From Prado023 sp963706875 (lineage in GTDB: Bacteria; Actinomycetota; Actinomycetes; S36-B12; CAIYMF01), in the NCBI GenBank assembly GCA_963706875.1, contig CAVPNW010000010.1:21708-85707 (forward strand): a stretch of DNA of 64,000 nt, in the 5' to 3' direction. Both the position numbers and the translations under genes were made by a program. Below the pieces are notes generated by a model. The model did not search any database, was not told the origin of the DNA, and was given only the letters and a program-made list of their open reading frames with translations. Position 1 is the stretch's first letter, and each line of letters starts with the position of its first letter. Below, piece by piece: positions 44,676-53,220 of the stretch.

Positions 44676-45362
44676 TCAGGCTGCCTGCGGCGAGGGCCGC
44701 AACTCGGGCTTGGGCAATCGGTCGCGCACCCCGAGTACGAGATCGGGTCGCACGGCGAGGACCGCCCCGACGGTCAGCGCCGTGATGAGCGCCTCGCCGA
44801 GCCCGATGAGGACGTGGGTGCCGACCATGGCGGCCAGGACCGTGCCGATCGAGTACGTCCCGGTGCCGCCCAGGGCGTACTCCAGGGTGAAGGCCAGCGC
44901 CGAGGCGGGGACTGAGAGCAGGGCGGCGACGAACGCTGCCCCCATCCACGCGCCCTTCGAGGCGGGCAGCACCTTCACGAGCAGGCGGAACACCGGCCAG
45001 GCCACCGCCACGGTCACGAACGCCATGTTGATGATGTTCAAGCCCAGCGCGCTGAGCCCACCATCAGCGAACATCAGCGCCTGGACGATGATCACCACCG
45101 ACACGGCCAGCGCACCCGTGTAGGGGCCGACCAGGATCGCGGCCAGCGCACCGCCCAGAAGGTGCCCGCTGGTTCCGGCGGCCACAGGGAAGTTCAGCAT
45201 CTGGACGGCGAAGATGTACACGGCGACCAGCCCCGCCATCGGTGCGGTCCGGTCGTCAAGCTCGCGACTGGAACGGCGCAGGCAGACTGCGATCCCTCCC
45301 ACTGCGACCACCGCGGCAGCTGCAGACATGGGGGCGTCGATGAATCCGTCGGGGATGTGCAT
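44676..45362 (-). CDS. cbiM: Cobalt/nickel ECF transporter substrate-binding component (CbiM/NikM)
   Basis: Metal-specific membrane subunit, 228 residues with about seven helices. The mature start MHIPDGF places a His at position 2, the metal-binding residue required in CbiM/NikM, so the ATG at 45362 (with GGGAG) is chosen over a TTG 12 bases upstream. Further metal-site features are GTSGHLLGG and VQALMFADGG. It is the first gene of the operon. A Nur-like palindrome with promoter-like elements lies 47 bases upstream, favouring nickel or cobalt repression. Confidence 0.94.
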   Translation of the reverse strand: MHIPDGFIDAPMSAAAAVVAVGGIAVCLRRSSRELDDRTAPMAGLVAVYIFAVQMLNFPVAAGTSGHLLGGALAAILVGPYTGALAVSVVIIVQALMFADGGLSALGLNIINMAFVTVAVAWPVFRLLVKVLPASKGAWMGAAFVAALLSVPASALAFTLEYALGGTGTYSIGTVLAAMVGTHVLIGLGEALITALTVGAVLAVRPDLVLGVRDRLPKPELRPSPQAA

Positions 45363-45398
45363 GAGGGCTCCCAATCGTCGGTCCGGTGGATGGCCCCC

Positions 45399-45426
45399 AC
45401 TCTAGCTAGTTGCCAAGACTTCGCAA
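45399..45426 (-). promoter_or_regulatory. Candidate promoter and Nur-type operator of the CbiM operon
   Basis: Read on the minus strand, TTGCGA (45421-45426), a 16-base spacer and TAGAGT (45399-45404) resemble -35 and -10 boxes. The palindrome TTGCGA-N5-TGGCAA at 45410-45426 overlaps the -35 box and matches the known actinobacterial Nur (nickel Fur) form TTGCnn-N5-nnGCAA. Binding of metal-loaded repressor here would shut the operon. Confidence 0.55.
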
Positions 45427-45506
45427 GAGATGCCGGCCGGGGGGGTTTGTCGGCCTCGGCCGGATTTCGCCGGCCACTGCAGTCCGAGACCCAGATCGCC
45501 GAGTTC

Positions 45507-45944
45507 TCAGCCCTGGAACACGACCGAGCCTGTGTAGCTGATCATCCACTCGACGCCGAACCGGTCGGTGCATCCGCCGAACCATTCGGCCCACTCGGTG
45601 GGTGCAGGCTCCATCGAGACCGTTCCGCCCTCTGCCAGGGCATCGAAGAACCGCTGGGCCTCGTCGACGTCGTCGGCCTCGACGTGAAGCGCGAAGTCGT
45701 TGCCCGAGGCGAACTGCTGCCCGAGGGAGGCGAGCATGTCGGTACCCATGAGCATGGTTCCGTTGGGGAGCGTGAGGGCGGCGTTGGCCACCTTGTCCAG
45801 GTCAGCCTCCGGCAACTGCGCCATCGAGCCGAAGTCCCGGAACCGAGCCACTGCCTGCAACTGGCCGCCGAAGACCTCGGCATAGAAGGCGAATGCCTCC
45901 TCCGTGGTCCCATCGAAGTTGAGGTACGGGGTCAGGTCCTTCAT
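45507..45944 (-). CDS. VOC-family PhnB-like protein
   Basis: A 145-residue glyoxalase-fold protein of the PhnB/3-demethylubiquinone-methyltransferase-like group. It opens LTPYLNFDGTTEEAFAFYAEVFGG and carries LMGTDM, FALHVEADDVDEAQRFFDALAEGG and the C-terminal FGGCTDRFGVEWMISY. Such proteins bind hydrophobic ligands, and activity is rarely known. ATG with GAGGAGG. It precedes the cobalt operon on the same strand, but a gap with its own promoter elements separates them, so it is probably independent. Confidence 0.9.
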   Translation of the reverse strand: MKDLTPYLNFDGTTEEAFAFYAEVFGGQLQAVARFRDFGSMAQLPEADLDKVANAALTLPNGTMLMGTDMLASLGQQFASGNDFALHVEADDVDEAQRFFDALAEGGTVSMEPAPTEWAEWFGGCTDRFGVEWMISYTGSVVFQG

Positions 45945-46060
45945 CGCGGCCTCCTCGCCAGGGGGTCAGGACGCTACCGGCGATCGAGTCCGCCGCACAA
46001 GGACCGGGCAGTGGCTCTCAATGCTGACCGCGACGTGGGCGTGGGAGCGCCTCGGGGTGC

Positions 46061-47194
46061 TCAGGAGGATTCCACCGCCTTCGCCTGTCCCGTTGTCCGC
46101 CGCCAGGCCAGGCGTCGGCGCAGCCACAGCGACACGTACACCAGCGCGACCAGGGCCGGGACCTCGATGAGTGGGCCGATCACCCCGGCCAGGGCCTGGC
46201 CGGAGGTGACCCCCCACACGCCGATGGACACAGCGATCGCGAGCTCGAAGTTGTTCCCAGCGGCCGTGAAGGCCAGGGTGGCGGTCTTGGGGTAGCCCAG
46301 GTGGGCGCGTCGGCCGACCACGACCGAGACGCTCCACATGATCGCGAAGTAGGCCAGCAGCGGGATCGCGATCAGCAGGACCGACAGCGGGTCGGTCAGG
46401 ATCGCCTCGCCCTGCAGGGCGAACATGACCACGATGGTGAACAGCAGCCCGTAGAGCGCCCACGGCCCGATGCGGGGAAGGAACGTGTTGTCGTACCAGT
46501 CGGCTCCGCGGCGTGGGCGCAGGATGCGGCGGGTGAGGTAGCCGGCGGCCAGCGGGATGCCCAGGAAGATGAGCACCGACTTGGTGATCTCCCAGGTGGA
46601 GAAGGTGACGTCCTGGGTGGGCAGGCCGAGCCATTCGGGCAGGGTCTGCAGGTAGAACGTGCCCAGCAGGGCGTAGCCGAGGACCTGGAACACCGAGTTG
46701 ATCGCGACCAGCAGGGCGCCGGCCTCCCGGTCCCCGCAGGCCAGGTCGTTCCAGATCAGCACCATCGCGATGCACCGCGCGAGGCCGATGACGATCAGGC
46801 CGGTGCGGAACTCCGGGTAGTCGTAGAGGAACACCCAAGCCAGGGTGAACATCAAAGCGGGGCCGATCGCCCAGTTGAGCACCAGGGAGCTCCACAGCAT
46901 GGGCTTGTCGCCGGTGACCCGGCTCATGTCCTCGTAGTGGACCTTGGCCAGCACCGGGTACATCATCAGCAGCAGCCCGATGGCGATCGGCAGCGAGGTC
47001 TGGCCGACCTTCACCGCGTCGAGGACGTCCTGGATGCCGGGGAGCGCCCACCCCAGGACCAGGCCGGCCAGCATGGCCAGCAGGATCCACACCGGAAGGA
47101 ACCGGTCCAAGGTGGACAGCCGGTGCAGGACGTCGGCCTCGACCAGGTCGACGTCCGGGGACGGGGTGCTGTCCGAGGTCGGTTCGGTGCTCAC
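46061..47194 (-). CDS. arsB: ACR3-family arsenite efflux transporter
   Basis: Membrane arsenite exporter of 377 residues with about ten helices, ACR3 (BASS fold) type. The conserved Cys in ARCIAMVLIWNDLACGD and the NSVFQVL and FTAAGNNFELAIAVSIG motifs identify the family. It is the last gene of the operon ArsR-ArsC fusion, ArsR, ArsP-like permease, thioredoxin-like protein, ACR3. It would expel arsenite produced by ArsC. ATG start 39 bases after the thioredoxin-like gene. Confidence 0.95.
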   Translation of the reverse strand: MSTEPTSDSTPSPDVDLVEADVLHRLSTLDRFLPVWILLAMLAGLVLGWALPGIQDVLDAVKVGQTSLPIAIGLLLMMYPVLAKVHYEDMSRVTGDKPMLWSSLVLNWAIGPALMFTLAWVFLYDYPEFRTGLIVIGLARCIAMVLIWNDLACGDREAGALLVAINSVFQVLGYALLGTFYLQTLPEWLGLPTQDVTFSTWEITKSVLIFLGIPLAAGYLTRRILRPRRGADWYDNTFLPRIGPWALYGLLFTIVVMFALQGEAILTDPLSVLLIAIPLLAYFAIMWSVSVVVGRRAHLGYPKTATLAFTAAGNNFELAIAVSIGVWGVTSGQALAGVIGPLIEVPALVALVYVSLWLRRRLAWRRTTGQAKAVESS

Positions 47195-47233
47195 GTGCTG
47201 CTCCCTGCTCCCTGCTTCGGTGCGTCGGCGCGG

Positions 47234-47473
47234 TCAGGCCGTCGGGGCGAGCAGCTTCGCGATCTCCCGGGCGTCCGGGACCCGCCCGGACACCAGCACC
47301 TGCTCGTCGACGACCAAGCCGGGGGTCTTCATCACCCCGTAGGAGGCGATGTCACCGAAGTCGGTGACCTTCTCCACGGTGGCGTCCAGGCCCAGGGTGG
47401 ACAGCGCCTGCTTCGTGTTGGCCTCCAGGCGCACGCAGTTCGCGCAGCCGGAGCCGAGGATCTTGATGATCAT
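47234..47473 (-). CDS. Thioredoxin-like small redox protein
   Basis: A 79-residue thioredoxin-fold protein with the active-site pair GSGCANC (Cys 10 and 13) and the cis-Pro loop MKTPGLVVDEQV. It belongs to the redox-active disulfide protein 2 group commonly next to ArsP/UPF0718 permeases and arsenic genes. It probably supplies electrons or binds metalloid for the neighbouring permease. ATG with AAGGGAA. It follows the permease by 24 bases. Confidence 0.92.
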   Translation of the reverse strand: MIIKILGSGCANCVRLEANTKQALSTLGLDATVEKVTDFGDIASYGVMKTPGLVVDEQVLVSGRVPDAREIAKLLAPTA

Positions 47474-47497
47474 CAGGGTTCCCTTCGATGGTGATGG

Positions 47498-48559
47498 TCA
47501 GGTGGGGCCGGAGCCCAGAATGGCGTTGAACAGGTAGCCGACGAAGACGATCCCGGTGGCGACCACCGCGACGAACAGGGCCAGCAGCTTGGGCTGGAGC
47601 ACGCGGCGCAGCAGGATCATCTCCGGCAGCGAGAGGGCGACCACGCTCATCATGAACGCCAGGACGGTGCCCATCGGCATGCCCTTGGCGTACAGGACCT
47701 CGACCAGAGGCATGATCCCGGCTGCGTTCGAGTACAGCGGTACGCCGATCGCGACCGCGACCAGGACCCCGAAGGGGTTGTCGGCGTTGGCGTAGGTGGT
47801 GAAGAAGTCGGTGGGGACCCAGCCGTGGATGATCGCCCCGAGGCCGATGCCGACGAGCAGGTAGGGCCAGATCTTGCGCAGGATCGTGGCCACCTCTTCG
47901 ATCCCCATCACGATCCGCTGGTCGAACGTCAGCCCGGCGGCGGGGTCGATCGCCTGGCCGCGCAGCTTCGTCTCGAACACGAACGGCTCGACCCAGCGCT
48001 CCACGTGCAGCCTGCCCAGGATCCACCCGGCGACGATGGCGATGCTCACTGCAGCCACGACGTAGATGGCTGCGATCTGCCAGCCGAACAGCGACCAGAG
48101 CAGGCCGATGGCGATCTCGTTGGCCAGCGGGGAGGCGATCAGGAAGCTCAACGTCACCCCGATCGGCACCCCGGCGGCGACGAACCCGATGAAGGCCGGG
48201 ACCGCCGAGCAGGAGCAGAACGGGGTGATCACGCCGAGGCCGGCAGCCATCACGTTGCCGGCCCCCTCGCGCTTGCCGCCGAGCAGGGCCCGGGTGCGCT
48301 CCACGCTCATGAACGAGCGCAGGATGGTGACGATGAAGATGATCCCGCACAGCAGCAGCAGGATCTTGAGCGTGTCGTAGACGAAGAAGTGCAGGGTCTC
48401 GGTCACCCGGGCCTCGGGGTCCATCCCGAACACGTCGTAGAGCAGCCAGTCCCAGAACGGAAGGTTCAGGCTGTACAGCAGCCACCACACGAGGGCGGCG
48501 ACGCCAAGGGCGCCGACCTGACCGCGCCGGTCGGTGGGAACCCGCTCGAGGACGTCCAT
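47498..48559 (-). CDS. arsP: ArsP/UPF0718-type permease
   Basis: Membrane permease of 353 residues with eight or more helices. The hallmark ITPFCSCSAVPAFIGF holds the paired Cys of the ArsP family, and a second repeat has IGVPLYSNAAGIMPLVE. Characterised ArsP exports trivalent organoarsenicals (methylarsenite, roxarsone products); this role is inferred here from operon and motif. The ATG at 48559 lies 1 base after the ArsR stop; an upstream in-frame ATG inside ArsR is less likely. Confidence 0.88.
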   Translation of the reverse strand: MDVLERVPTDRRGQVGALGVAALVWWLLYSLNLPFWDWLLYDVFGMDPEARVTETLHFFVYDTLKILLLLCGIIFIVTILRSFMSVERTRALLGGKREGAGNVMAAGLGVITPFCSCSAVPAFIGFVAAGVPIGVTLSFLIASPLANEIAIGLLWSLFGWQIAAIYVVAAVSIAIVAGWILGRLHVERWVEPFVFETKLRGQAIDPAAGLTFDQRIVMGIEEVATILRKIWPYLLVGIGLGAIIHGWVPTDFFTTYANADNPFGVLVAVAIGVPLYSNAAGIMPLVEVLYAKGMPMGTVLAFMMSVVALSLPEMILLRRVLQPKLLALFVAVVATGIVFVGYLFNAILGSGPT

Positions 48560-48560
48560 G

Positions 48561-48875
48561 TCAGCCCCGCGACAGTCCCTGGAGGGCACCTGTCGTCGGC
48601 AGGGCGGCAGCGATCCGGGCGTGTGCGTCCTCGGCGATCGTGTAGTCGACCCACCGGCCGCGCTTGGCGGAGGTCACCAGCCCAGCCTCGCGCAGCACCT
48701 TCAGGTGGTAGCTCAGCACGTTCGGCGCGACCCCGCCGACGGGCTGCAGGTCGCACACGCACCGGGTGCCCGCAGCGGCCAACTCGGCCAGCAACCGCCA
48801 GCGCACCGGGTCGGCGGCAATGGCCAACAGGGCCACAGCCTGCTCCTGCTGGAGCGGTGATCTATCGATCGCCAT
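48561..48875 (-). CDS. arsR: ArsR-family metalloregulator
   Basis: Winged-helix repressor of 104 residues. The sensing motif is CVCDL (Cys 39 and 41), and the DNA-recognition helix lies in VAPNVLSYHLKVLREAGLV, with the wing in RGRWVDYTI. The CxC is at the usual alpha-3 site for arsenite. The ATG at 48875 is chosen because a near-perfect palindrome sits immediately upstream; longer in-frame starts would place that operator inside the gene. It precedes the ArsP-like permease. Confidence 0.93.
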   Translation of the reverse strand: MAIDRSPLQQEQAVALLAIAADPVRWRLLAELAAAGTRCVCDLQPVGGVAPNVLSYHLKVLREAGLVTSAKRGRWVDYTIAEDAHARIAAALPTTGALQGLSRG

Positions 48876-48877
48876 AA

Positions 48878-48895
48878 CTTCGATCATGATTGAAG
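48878..48895. promoter_or_regulatory. ArsR-type operator
   Basis: CTTCGATCATGATTGAAG is an 18-base palindrome with one mismatched pair (G against T in the arms), centred on ATCATGAT. It ends 3 bases before the ArsR ATG, so a bound repressor would block the promoter or the leader. No equal copy was seen upstream of the ArsR-ArsC fusion gene. Confidence 0.75.
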
Positions 48896-48957
48896 CGTAG
48901 TCCTGCATCGCAGGGCCGTGATGGGCCGAAGGTCCCGAGTAGCAGCGCGCCCCGGCC

Positions 48958-49647
48958 TCAGCCCGCGCGTTCCTCCGCGGCGTGCACCCAGCCATCGATC
49001 CTGCTGGTGAGGTCCCCCAGGGTCCGCTCGAAGGCGGCGGGGGTGCCGACCCGAACCGGGTCGGGGACCGACCAGTGGGTGTGCCCGATCTCGACCTCGC
49101 GGTCGGCCGAATCGCAGACCGTGATGATCACGTCGTCCGCGTCCAGGACCTCGGTCGTCGAGGCGGGCCGGTCGGCCAGGAGCCGCAGCCCATGGGACCG
49201 GGCGACCCGGACGGTGCCCGGATGGATCCGGGCCGCAGGTCGAGTGCCCGCCGAGGCGACCGGGCGCCCGGTGCGATGTGCCCAGAGCGCGGCCGCCAAC
49301 TGCGATCGGGCGGAGTTGCCCGAGCAGACGAACACCACCCGGCCGGCCGGCAGGGCCGGCGACGGGAACCGGCCCAGTGCTGCCAGTGCCTCTGGGACCA
49401 GGCGCACGTAGGTCCGTCGTCCATCGGACTCCGAGGGCAGCCGCCGCACCAGGCCGGCGGCCTCGAGCACCTTCAGGTGGTGGGCCAGCAGGTTCGAGGT
49501 CATCCCCAGCGACGCGGCGAGGTCCCGCGGGCTGACGTCGCCCACCTCGAGGGAGTCGACCACCCGCAACCGGCCGACATCCGACAGCGCGGCGTGGCCT
49601 GCTGCGCGCCACTGCACACTCATCACGGTCGTGGACTCAGTCGCCAT
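48958..49647 (-). CDS. arsC: ArsR-like HTH fused to arsenate reductase (LMW phosphatase type)
   Basis: A 229-residue fusion. Residues 1-95 are a winged-helix domain (SPRDLAASLGMTSNLLAHHLKVLEAAGLV) without an obvious CxC. Residues about 103-229 are a low-molecular-weight-phosphatase-like reductase with the catalytic CSGNSAR (CX5R, Cys 108 to Arg 114) and the acid in VPDP. Only one other Cys (178) is present, unlike thioredoxin-coupled ArsC with a Cys pair; this fits mycothiol/mycoredoxin-dependent reductases of actinobacteria. ATG start. First gene of the arsenic operon, 82 bases before ArsR. Confidence 0.9.
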   Translation of the reverse strand: MATESTTVMSVQWRAAGHAALSDVGRLRVVDSLEVGDVSPRDLAASLGMTSNLLAHHLKVLEAAGLVRRLPSESDGRRTYVRLVPEALAALGRFPSPALPAGRVVFVCSGNSARSQLAAALWAHRTGRPVASAGTRPAARIHPGTVRVARSHGLRLLADRPASTTEVLDADDVIITVCDSADREVEIGHTHWSVPDPVRVGTPAAFERTLGDLTSRIDGWVHAAEERAG

Positions 49648-49751
49648 TGAGCAAGGGTGACCCGCGTCGCGACCGCCGTCAAGCAGGTGGACCGCGCAGG
49701 AATCCGCGTCCCGGAGACACCCCGGAAGGCAGCCCCCTCATCGGTGCCCCC

Positions 49752-50849
49752 CTACACCTGCGTGAGCCCGGCAGCGGATGCCCCCTCGGTGAGTCCCGAC
49801 AGCCCGAAGGCCTGCACTGGGCCGAGGGCACCGGTGCCCTGCAGGCCATGCTCGGCCGCGGTCATCGCGCCCCAGGCCAGGATCGCGAAGGTGAAGTCGT
49901 AGGCGTTGGGTCCGTCGAGCTGGACTCGCTGCAGCAGGTCCCCGTTGGAGGCGCGGGCCTCAGCGACGATGGAGCAGCCGCCGCGTGCCCGCGATGCCTG
50001 GTCGGGGCCGCTCGTGGAGCCCTTGACCCGGCTCTGCGCCAGCGCGGTGACGCCCGGGCGCACCCCGGGCACGCGCATCGCCGCGCTGAGCAGCCCGGTG
50101 GCGACCGGCACCGCCTGGATCAACGGAAGGGCCTGGCCGAGGACCACATTGACCTCGCGCAGTGTGGGGTGCAGCGCTGGCAGCCCGAAGTGCTCGGAGG
50201 CCCCCACGCTGACGCCGACCCGGCGCTTGCCGCTGTCCAGGGTGAACCCGGTGACGCGCGCGCCCATGCGCTCGGTCTTCAGACGCCCACCTCGGTGGGC
50301 GAAGCCGGGTTCGAGCGCGGCCTGGACCATGCTCGCGCGAGTGCCCCCGCTGAGCCCGCCCGGACCCCTCGTGAAGTAGCCGATGTCGACGCTGTCAGCT
50401 GCCGGGCCGGCCGAAGCCAGGGCCAGCGCACCGGCGAGGTTGCCCGGCACCCAGTCGAAGCCGAATGCCGTGACCAAGCCGGTGCCAGCCGCCGCGGCGC
50501 GTGGTCCGTACTGCTCGAAGACCCGCCGGATGAACGCCGGCTCGCCGGTCGAGTCCAGGTACCGGGCGCCGCGTGCGATCGCCGCATCGAGGGCCGGGCC
50601 ACCCCACTGGGTGAAGGGCCCCACCGTGGACAGCAGGACGTCGCCCGCGTCGACGAGGTCGGTCACCGACCGTGGCCGTTCGACATCGGCGACGCGGGTC
50701 TCGAGCCCGCCGAGGTCGGTGGCCAGTTGCTCGAGCCGTGCTGCCGACCGCCCGGCCAGGACCGGCCGGGCCCCACGGGCCACGAGCTCGCGCGCGGTCT
50801 GCTCCCCGGTGTACCCCGTTGCTCCGAACACCACGATCCGTGCGCTCAC
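49752..50849 (-). CDS. Saccharopine dehydrogenase-like NAD(P)-binding oxidoreductase
   Basis: A 365-residue oxidoreductase of the saccharopine dehydrogenase NADP-binding family that includes mycobacterial trans-acting enoyl reductases. The Rossmann motif is VVFGATGYTGEQTARELV, followed by LAGRSAARLEQLA and the substrate-side GARYLDSTGEPAFIRRVFE. The C-terminal half is less conserved. Substrate unknown; lipid enoyl or amino-acid reductions are options. GTG start. On the same strand as the downstream GMC oxidase cluster but separated by 86 bases from it at the other end. Confidence 0.88.
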   Translation of the reverse strand: MSARIVVFGATGYTGEQTARELVARGARPVLAGRSAARLEQLATDLGGLETRVADVERPRSVTDLVDAGDVLLSTVGPFTQWGGPALDAAIARGARYLDSTGEPAFIRRVFEQYGPRAAAAGTGLVTAFGFDWVPGNLAGALALASAGPAADSVDIGYFTRGPGGLSGGTRASMVQAALEPGFAHRGGRLKTERMGARVTGFTLDSGKRRVGVSVGASEHFGLPALHPTLREVNVVLGQALPLIQAVPVATGLLSAAMRVPGVRPGVTALAQSRVKGSTSGPDQASRARGGCSIVAEARASNGDLLQRVQLDGPNAYDFTFAILAWGAMTAAEHGLQGTGALGPVQAFGLSGLTEGASAAGLTQV

Positions 50850-50935
50850 GGTCCCACACCTCTCGTTCCCTGATGACCTGAAGGTATCCGATGGGTCGAC
50901 TGGCCGGGCTGCTGCTTGTCGAACCGTTCGGAGGG

Positions 50936-52507
50936 CTAGCCGGCCTTGATCATGTCGGCAGCCTTCTCAGCGACCATGTAGGTGGCGGCGTTGGTGTTGC
51001 CCCGTGGGATGGTGGGGAACACCGACGCGTCGACCACGCGCAGGCCGGCCACTCCGTGGACGCGCAGTTCGGCGTCGACGACGCCGGTCTCCGGGGAGCC
51101 GATGCGGGCGGTGCTGGTCGGGTGGTAGATCAGCTCGGTGTCCCGGCGCAGGTCTGCCTCGATCGCCGCAGCCCCGACCACGGACGCCCCCGGGTGGATC
51201 TCCCTGCCGGTGAACGGCCGCAGGGCTGCCTGGGCAGCGATGTCCCGGGTCCGCTCGACGCCGGTGATCATGGCGTCGATGTCGGCCCTCTCGGTCAGGT
51301 GGTTGCCCACGATGCTGGGGACATCCAGCGGGTCGGCGGAGCGCAGCCGGACGTGGCCGCGGCTCTGCGGCGCGACCAGGGTCGGCGCGATCGCATAGGC
51401 GGGCTTGTCATGGGTGTCGAAGCCGTGGTTGTGGAAGTAGGCCGCACCGAAGTGCAGCTGCATGTCCGGGGCTGCGAGCTCGTCGTTGCTGCGGAAGAAG
51501 GCAGTCCCCTCGGCCACGGTCGAGGTCAGCATGCCCCGGCCGCGCAGGAGGAAGTTCAGCAGCTGCTTGGGGTGCTCCGCCTCGGCCAGTGTCCCCTTGG
51601 CCGTGGTCTCGAAGTTCAACAGGTAGAGCGGGTGATCCTGCAGGTGCGCGCCGACGTTCGGATTGTCGACCATGACCTCGAGGTCCATCTCGTCGAGGTG
51701 ATCGGCCGGTCCGATCCCGGACAGCATGAGCAGCTGCGGGGTGCCGATGCTGCCTGCGGACAGGATGACCTCGCGTCCAGCCCGCACGACCTCGGAGTCG
51801 CTGCCGGTCCACACCGACACGCCCGTTGCCTGGCCGGCCTCGATGACGACCCCCAGGGCCTGGAGGCCGGTGCGCACGGTGAGGTTCTTGCGGGACATCG
51901 CCGGGCGCAGCCAGGCGTCGGCGGCAGACCACCGCTTGCCGTTCTTCTGAGTGACCTGCAGGTACCCCACGCCCTCCTGGTGGGCACCGTTGTAGTCGTC
52001 GTTGAAGGGGATCCCCGCCTCGACCGCGGCATCGATGATGACCTGGGTCATGGCGGTCCGGCTGCGGTGATCGGTGACGTTGAGCGGACCGTCGGCGCCG
52101 CGGTAGTCGTTGGCCCCGCGGGAGAAGTTCTCCAGCGAGCGGAAGTAGGGAAGGACCTCGTCGTAGGACCAGCCCACGGCTCCGTCCTTGGCCCAGCCGT
52201 CGTAGTCGGCGCTGTTGCCCCGCACGTAGAGCATGGCGTTGATCGACGACGAGCCGCCGATCATCTTGCCGCGGGGCATGAACAGCCTGCGTCCCATGAG
52301 GCCGGGCTCCGGGTCGGAGTAGTAGCCCCAGTCCCGGTCGGACTTGAACAGCTGCGGGAACGCAGCGGGGACCTTGACCTTGAGGTTGCGGTCCGAGCCG
52401 CCGGCCTCGATCAGGCAGACGGTGACATCCGGGTCCTCGGTCAACCGGGCGGCCAGGACGCATCCGGCCGAGCCGGAACCGACGATGACGTAGTCGAACA
52501 TGTCCAT
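50936..52507 (-). CDS. GMC-family FAD alcohol oxidase/dehydrogenase
   Basis: FAD-dependent alcohol oxidoreductase of 523 residues, the choline-dehydrogenase-like GMC group. The FAD site is VIVGSGSAGCVLAARL (about 7-22), then GGSSSINAMLYVRG and AGSIGTPQLLMLSGIG. The catalytic His is in HPTSTARIG (462) and the Asn in GNTNAA (504). The aldehyde dehydrogenase, TetR and acyltransferase neighbours suit oxidation of long-chain alcohols. ATG after AAGGAG. It follows the TetR gene by 122 bases. Confidence 0.94.
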   Translation of the reverse strand: MDMFDYVIVGSGSAGCVLAARLTEDPDVTVCLIEAGGSDRNLKVKVPAAFPQLFKSDRDWGYYSDPEPGLMGRRLFMPRGKMIGGSSSINAMLYVRGNSADYDGWAKDGAVGWSYDEVLPYFRSLENFSRGANDYRGADGPLNVTDHRSRTAMTQVIIDAAVEAGIPFNDDYNGAHQEGVGYLQVTQKNGKRWSAADAWLRPAMSRKNLTVRTGLQALGVVIEAGQATGVSVWTGSDSEVVRAGREVILSAGSIGTPQLLMLSGIGPADHLDEMDLEVMVDNPNVGAHLQDHPLYLLNFETTAKGTLAEAEHPKQLLNFLLRGRGMLTSTVAEGTAFFRSNDELAAPDMQLHFGAAYFHNHGFDTHDKPAYAIAPTLVAPQSRGHVRLRSADPLDVPSIVGNHLTERADIDAMITGVERTRDIAAQAALRPFTGREIHPGASVVGAAAIEADLRRDTELIYHPTSTARIGSPETGVVDAELRVHGVAGLRVVDASVFPTIPRGNTNAATYMVAEKAADMIKAG

Positions 52508-52629
52508 GGGTGGAGCTCCTTGTGGTGGGGGGTGGTTTCGTTGTGTGGATGCGGGTGGCGGGTGGGGGAGCGCCAGTTCCGCTCGCGCAGCACTGGTCGG
52601 GTCCCGGTTCAGGGTGGGATCGGTCGGGC

Positions 52630-53220
52630 TCAGCCCAGCCGATCCAGGGCTGCGGCACCGCTGACGAGTCGACCCAACCCGCCGAGCCGGGTCCGCAGCC
52701 CGGCCCGGTCCTTGTCGAGCTCGTACTGCAGGGCGGCCGCGACCACGGCGTCGATGACCAGGCTGGCCAGTTCGCCGGCGAGCACCTCGTCGACGTACTG
52801 TGCGAGGGCCTCGGTGACCAGGACCAGGCTGCGGTCACGGGCCCGCAGGAGGGCGTCCCGGCATTCCTCGGAGGTTCCTGCGAGCAGCAGCGTGGCCCAG
52901 GCGAAGACGGTGATCGGCCGGGTGGGTGCAGTGATCGTCGCCTCCCACGCCCCGATGGCCTGCTCGAGGGTCTGCTCGAGGCTGCCCTCGCGGCTGACGG
53001 CCGCGTCCATCATGGCCAGCCAGTCCGTGACGAGCTGCTCGACGGCAGCCGCCAGCAGCCCGTCCTTGTTGCCGAAGTGGTAGTAGATCGTGGGTGCGGT
53101 GACCTCGGCGGCCCGGCAGATCTGCTGGATCGTCAGCGCTGCCGGGTCCAGCCGGGTGAGGCCATCGATGGTCGCCCGCAGGATGCGCGTCTCGGCCGAT
53201 CGGGCCGCGACCTCGCTCAT
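52630..53220 (-). CDS. TetR-family regulator of the alcohol cluster
   Basis: A 196-residue regulator. The N-terminal helix-turn-helix is LTIQQICRAAEVTAPTIYYHF followed by GNKDGLLAAA; the rest is a helical ligand domain (about 65-196). The ATG overlaps the stop of the aldehyde dehydrogenase gene (ATGA), so enzyme and regulator are made together. A palindrome overlapping the promoter of that operon (54949-54972) is its likely site, with a fatty alcohol, aldehyde or acyl-CoA as possible inducer. Confidence 0.92.
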   Translation of the reverse strand: MSEVAARSAETRILRATIDGLTRLDPAALTIQQICRAAEVTAPTIYYHFGNKDGLLAAAVEQLVTDWLAMMDAAVSREGSLEQTLEQAIGAWEATITAPTRPITVFAWATLLLAGTSEECRDALLRARDRSLVLVTEALAQYVDEVLAGELASLVIDAVVAAALQYELDKDRAGLRTRLGGLGRLVSGAAALDRLG

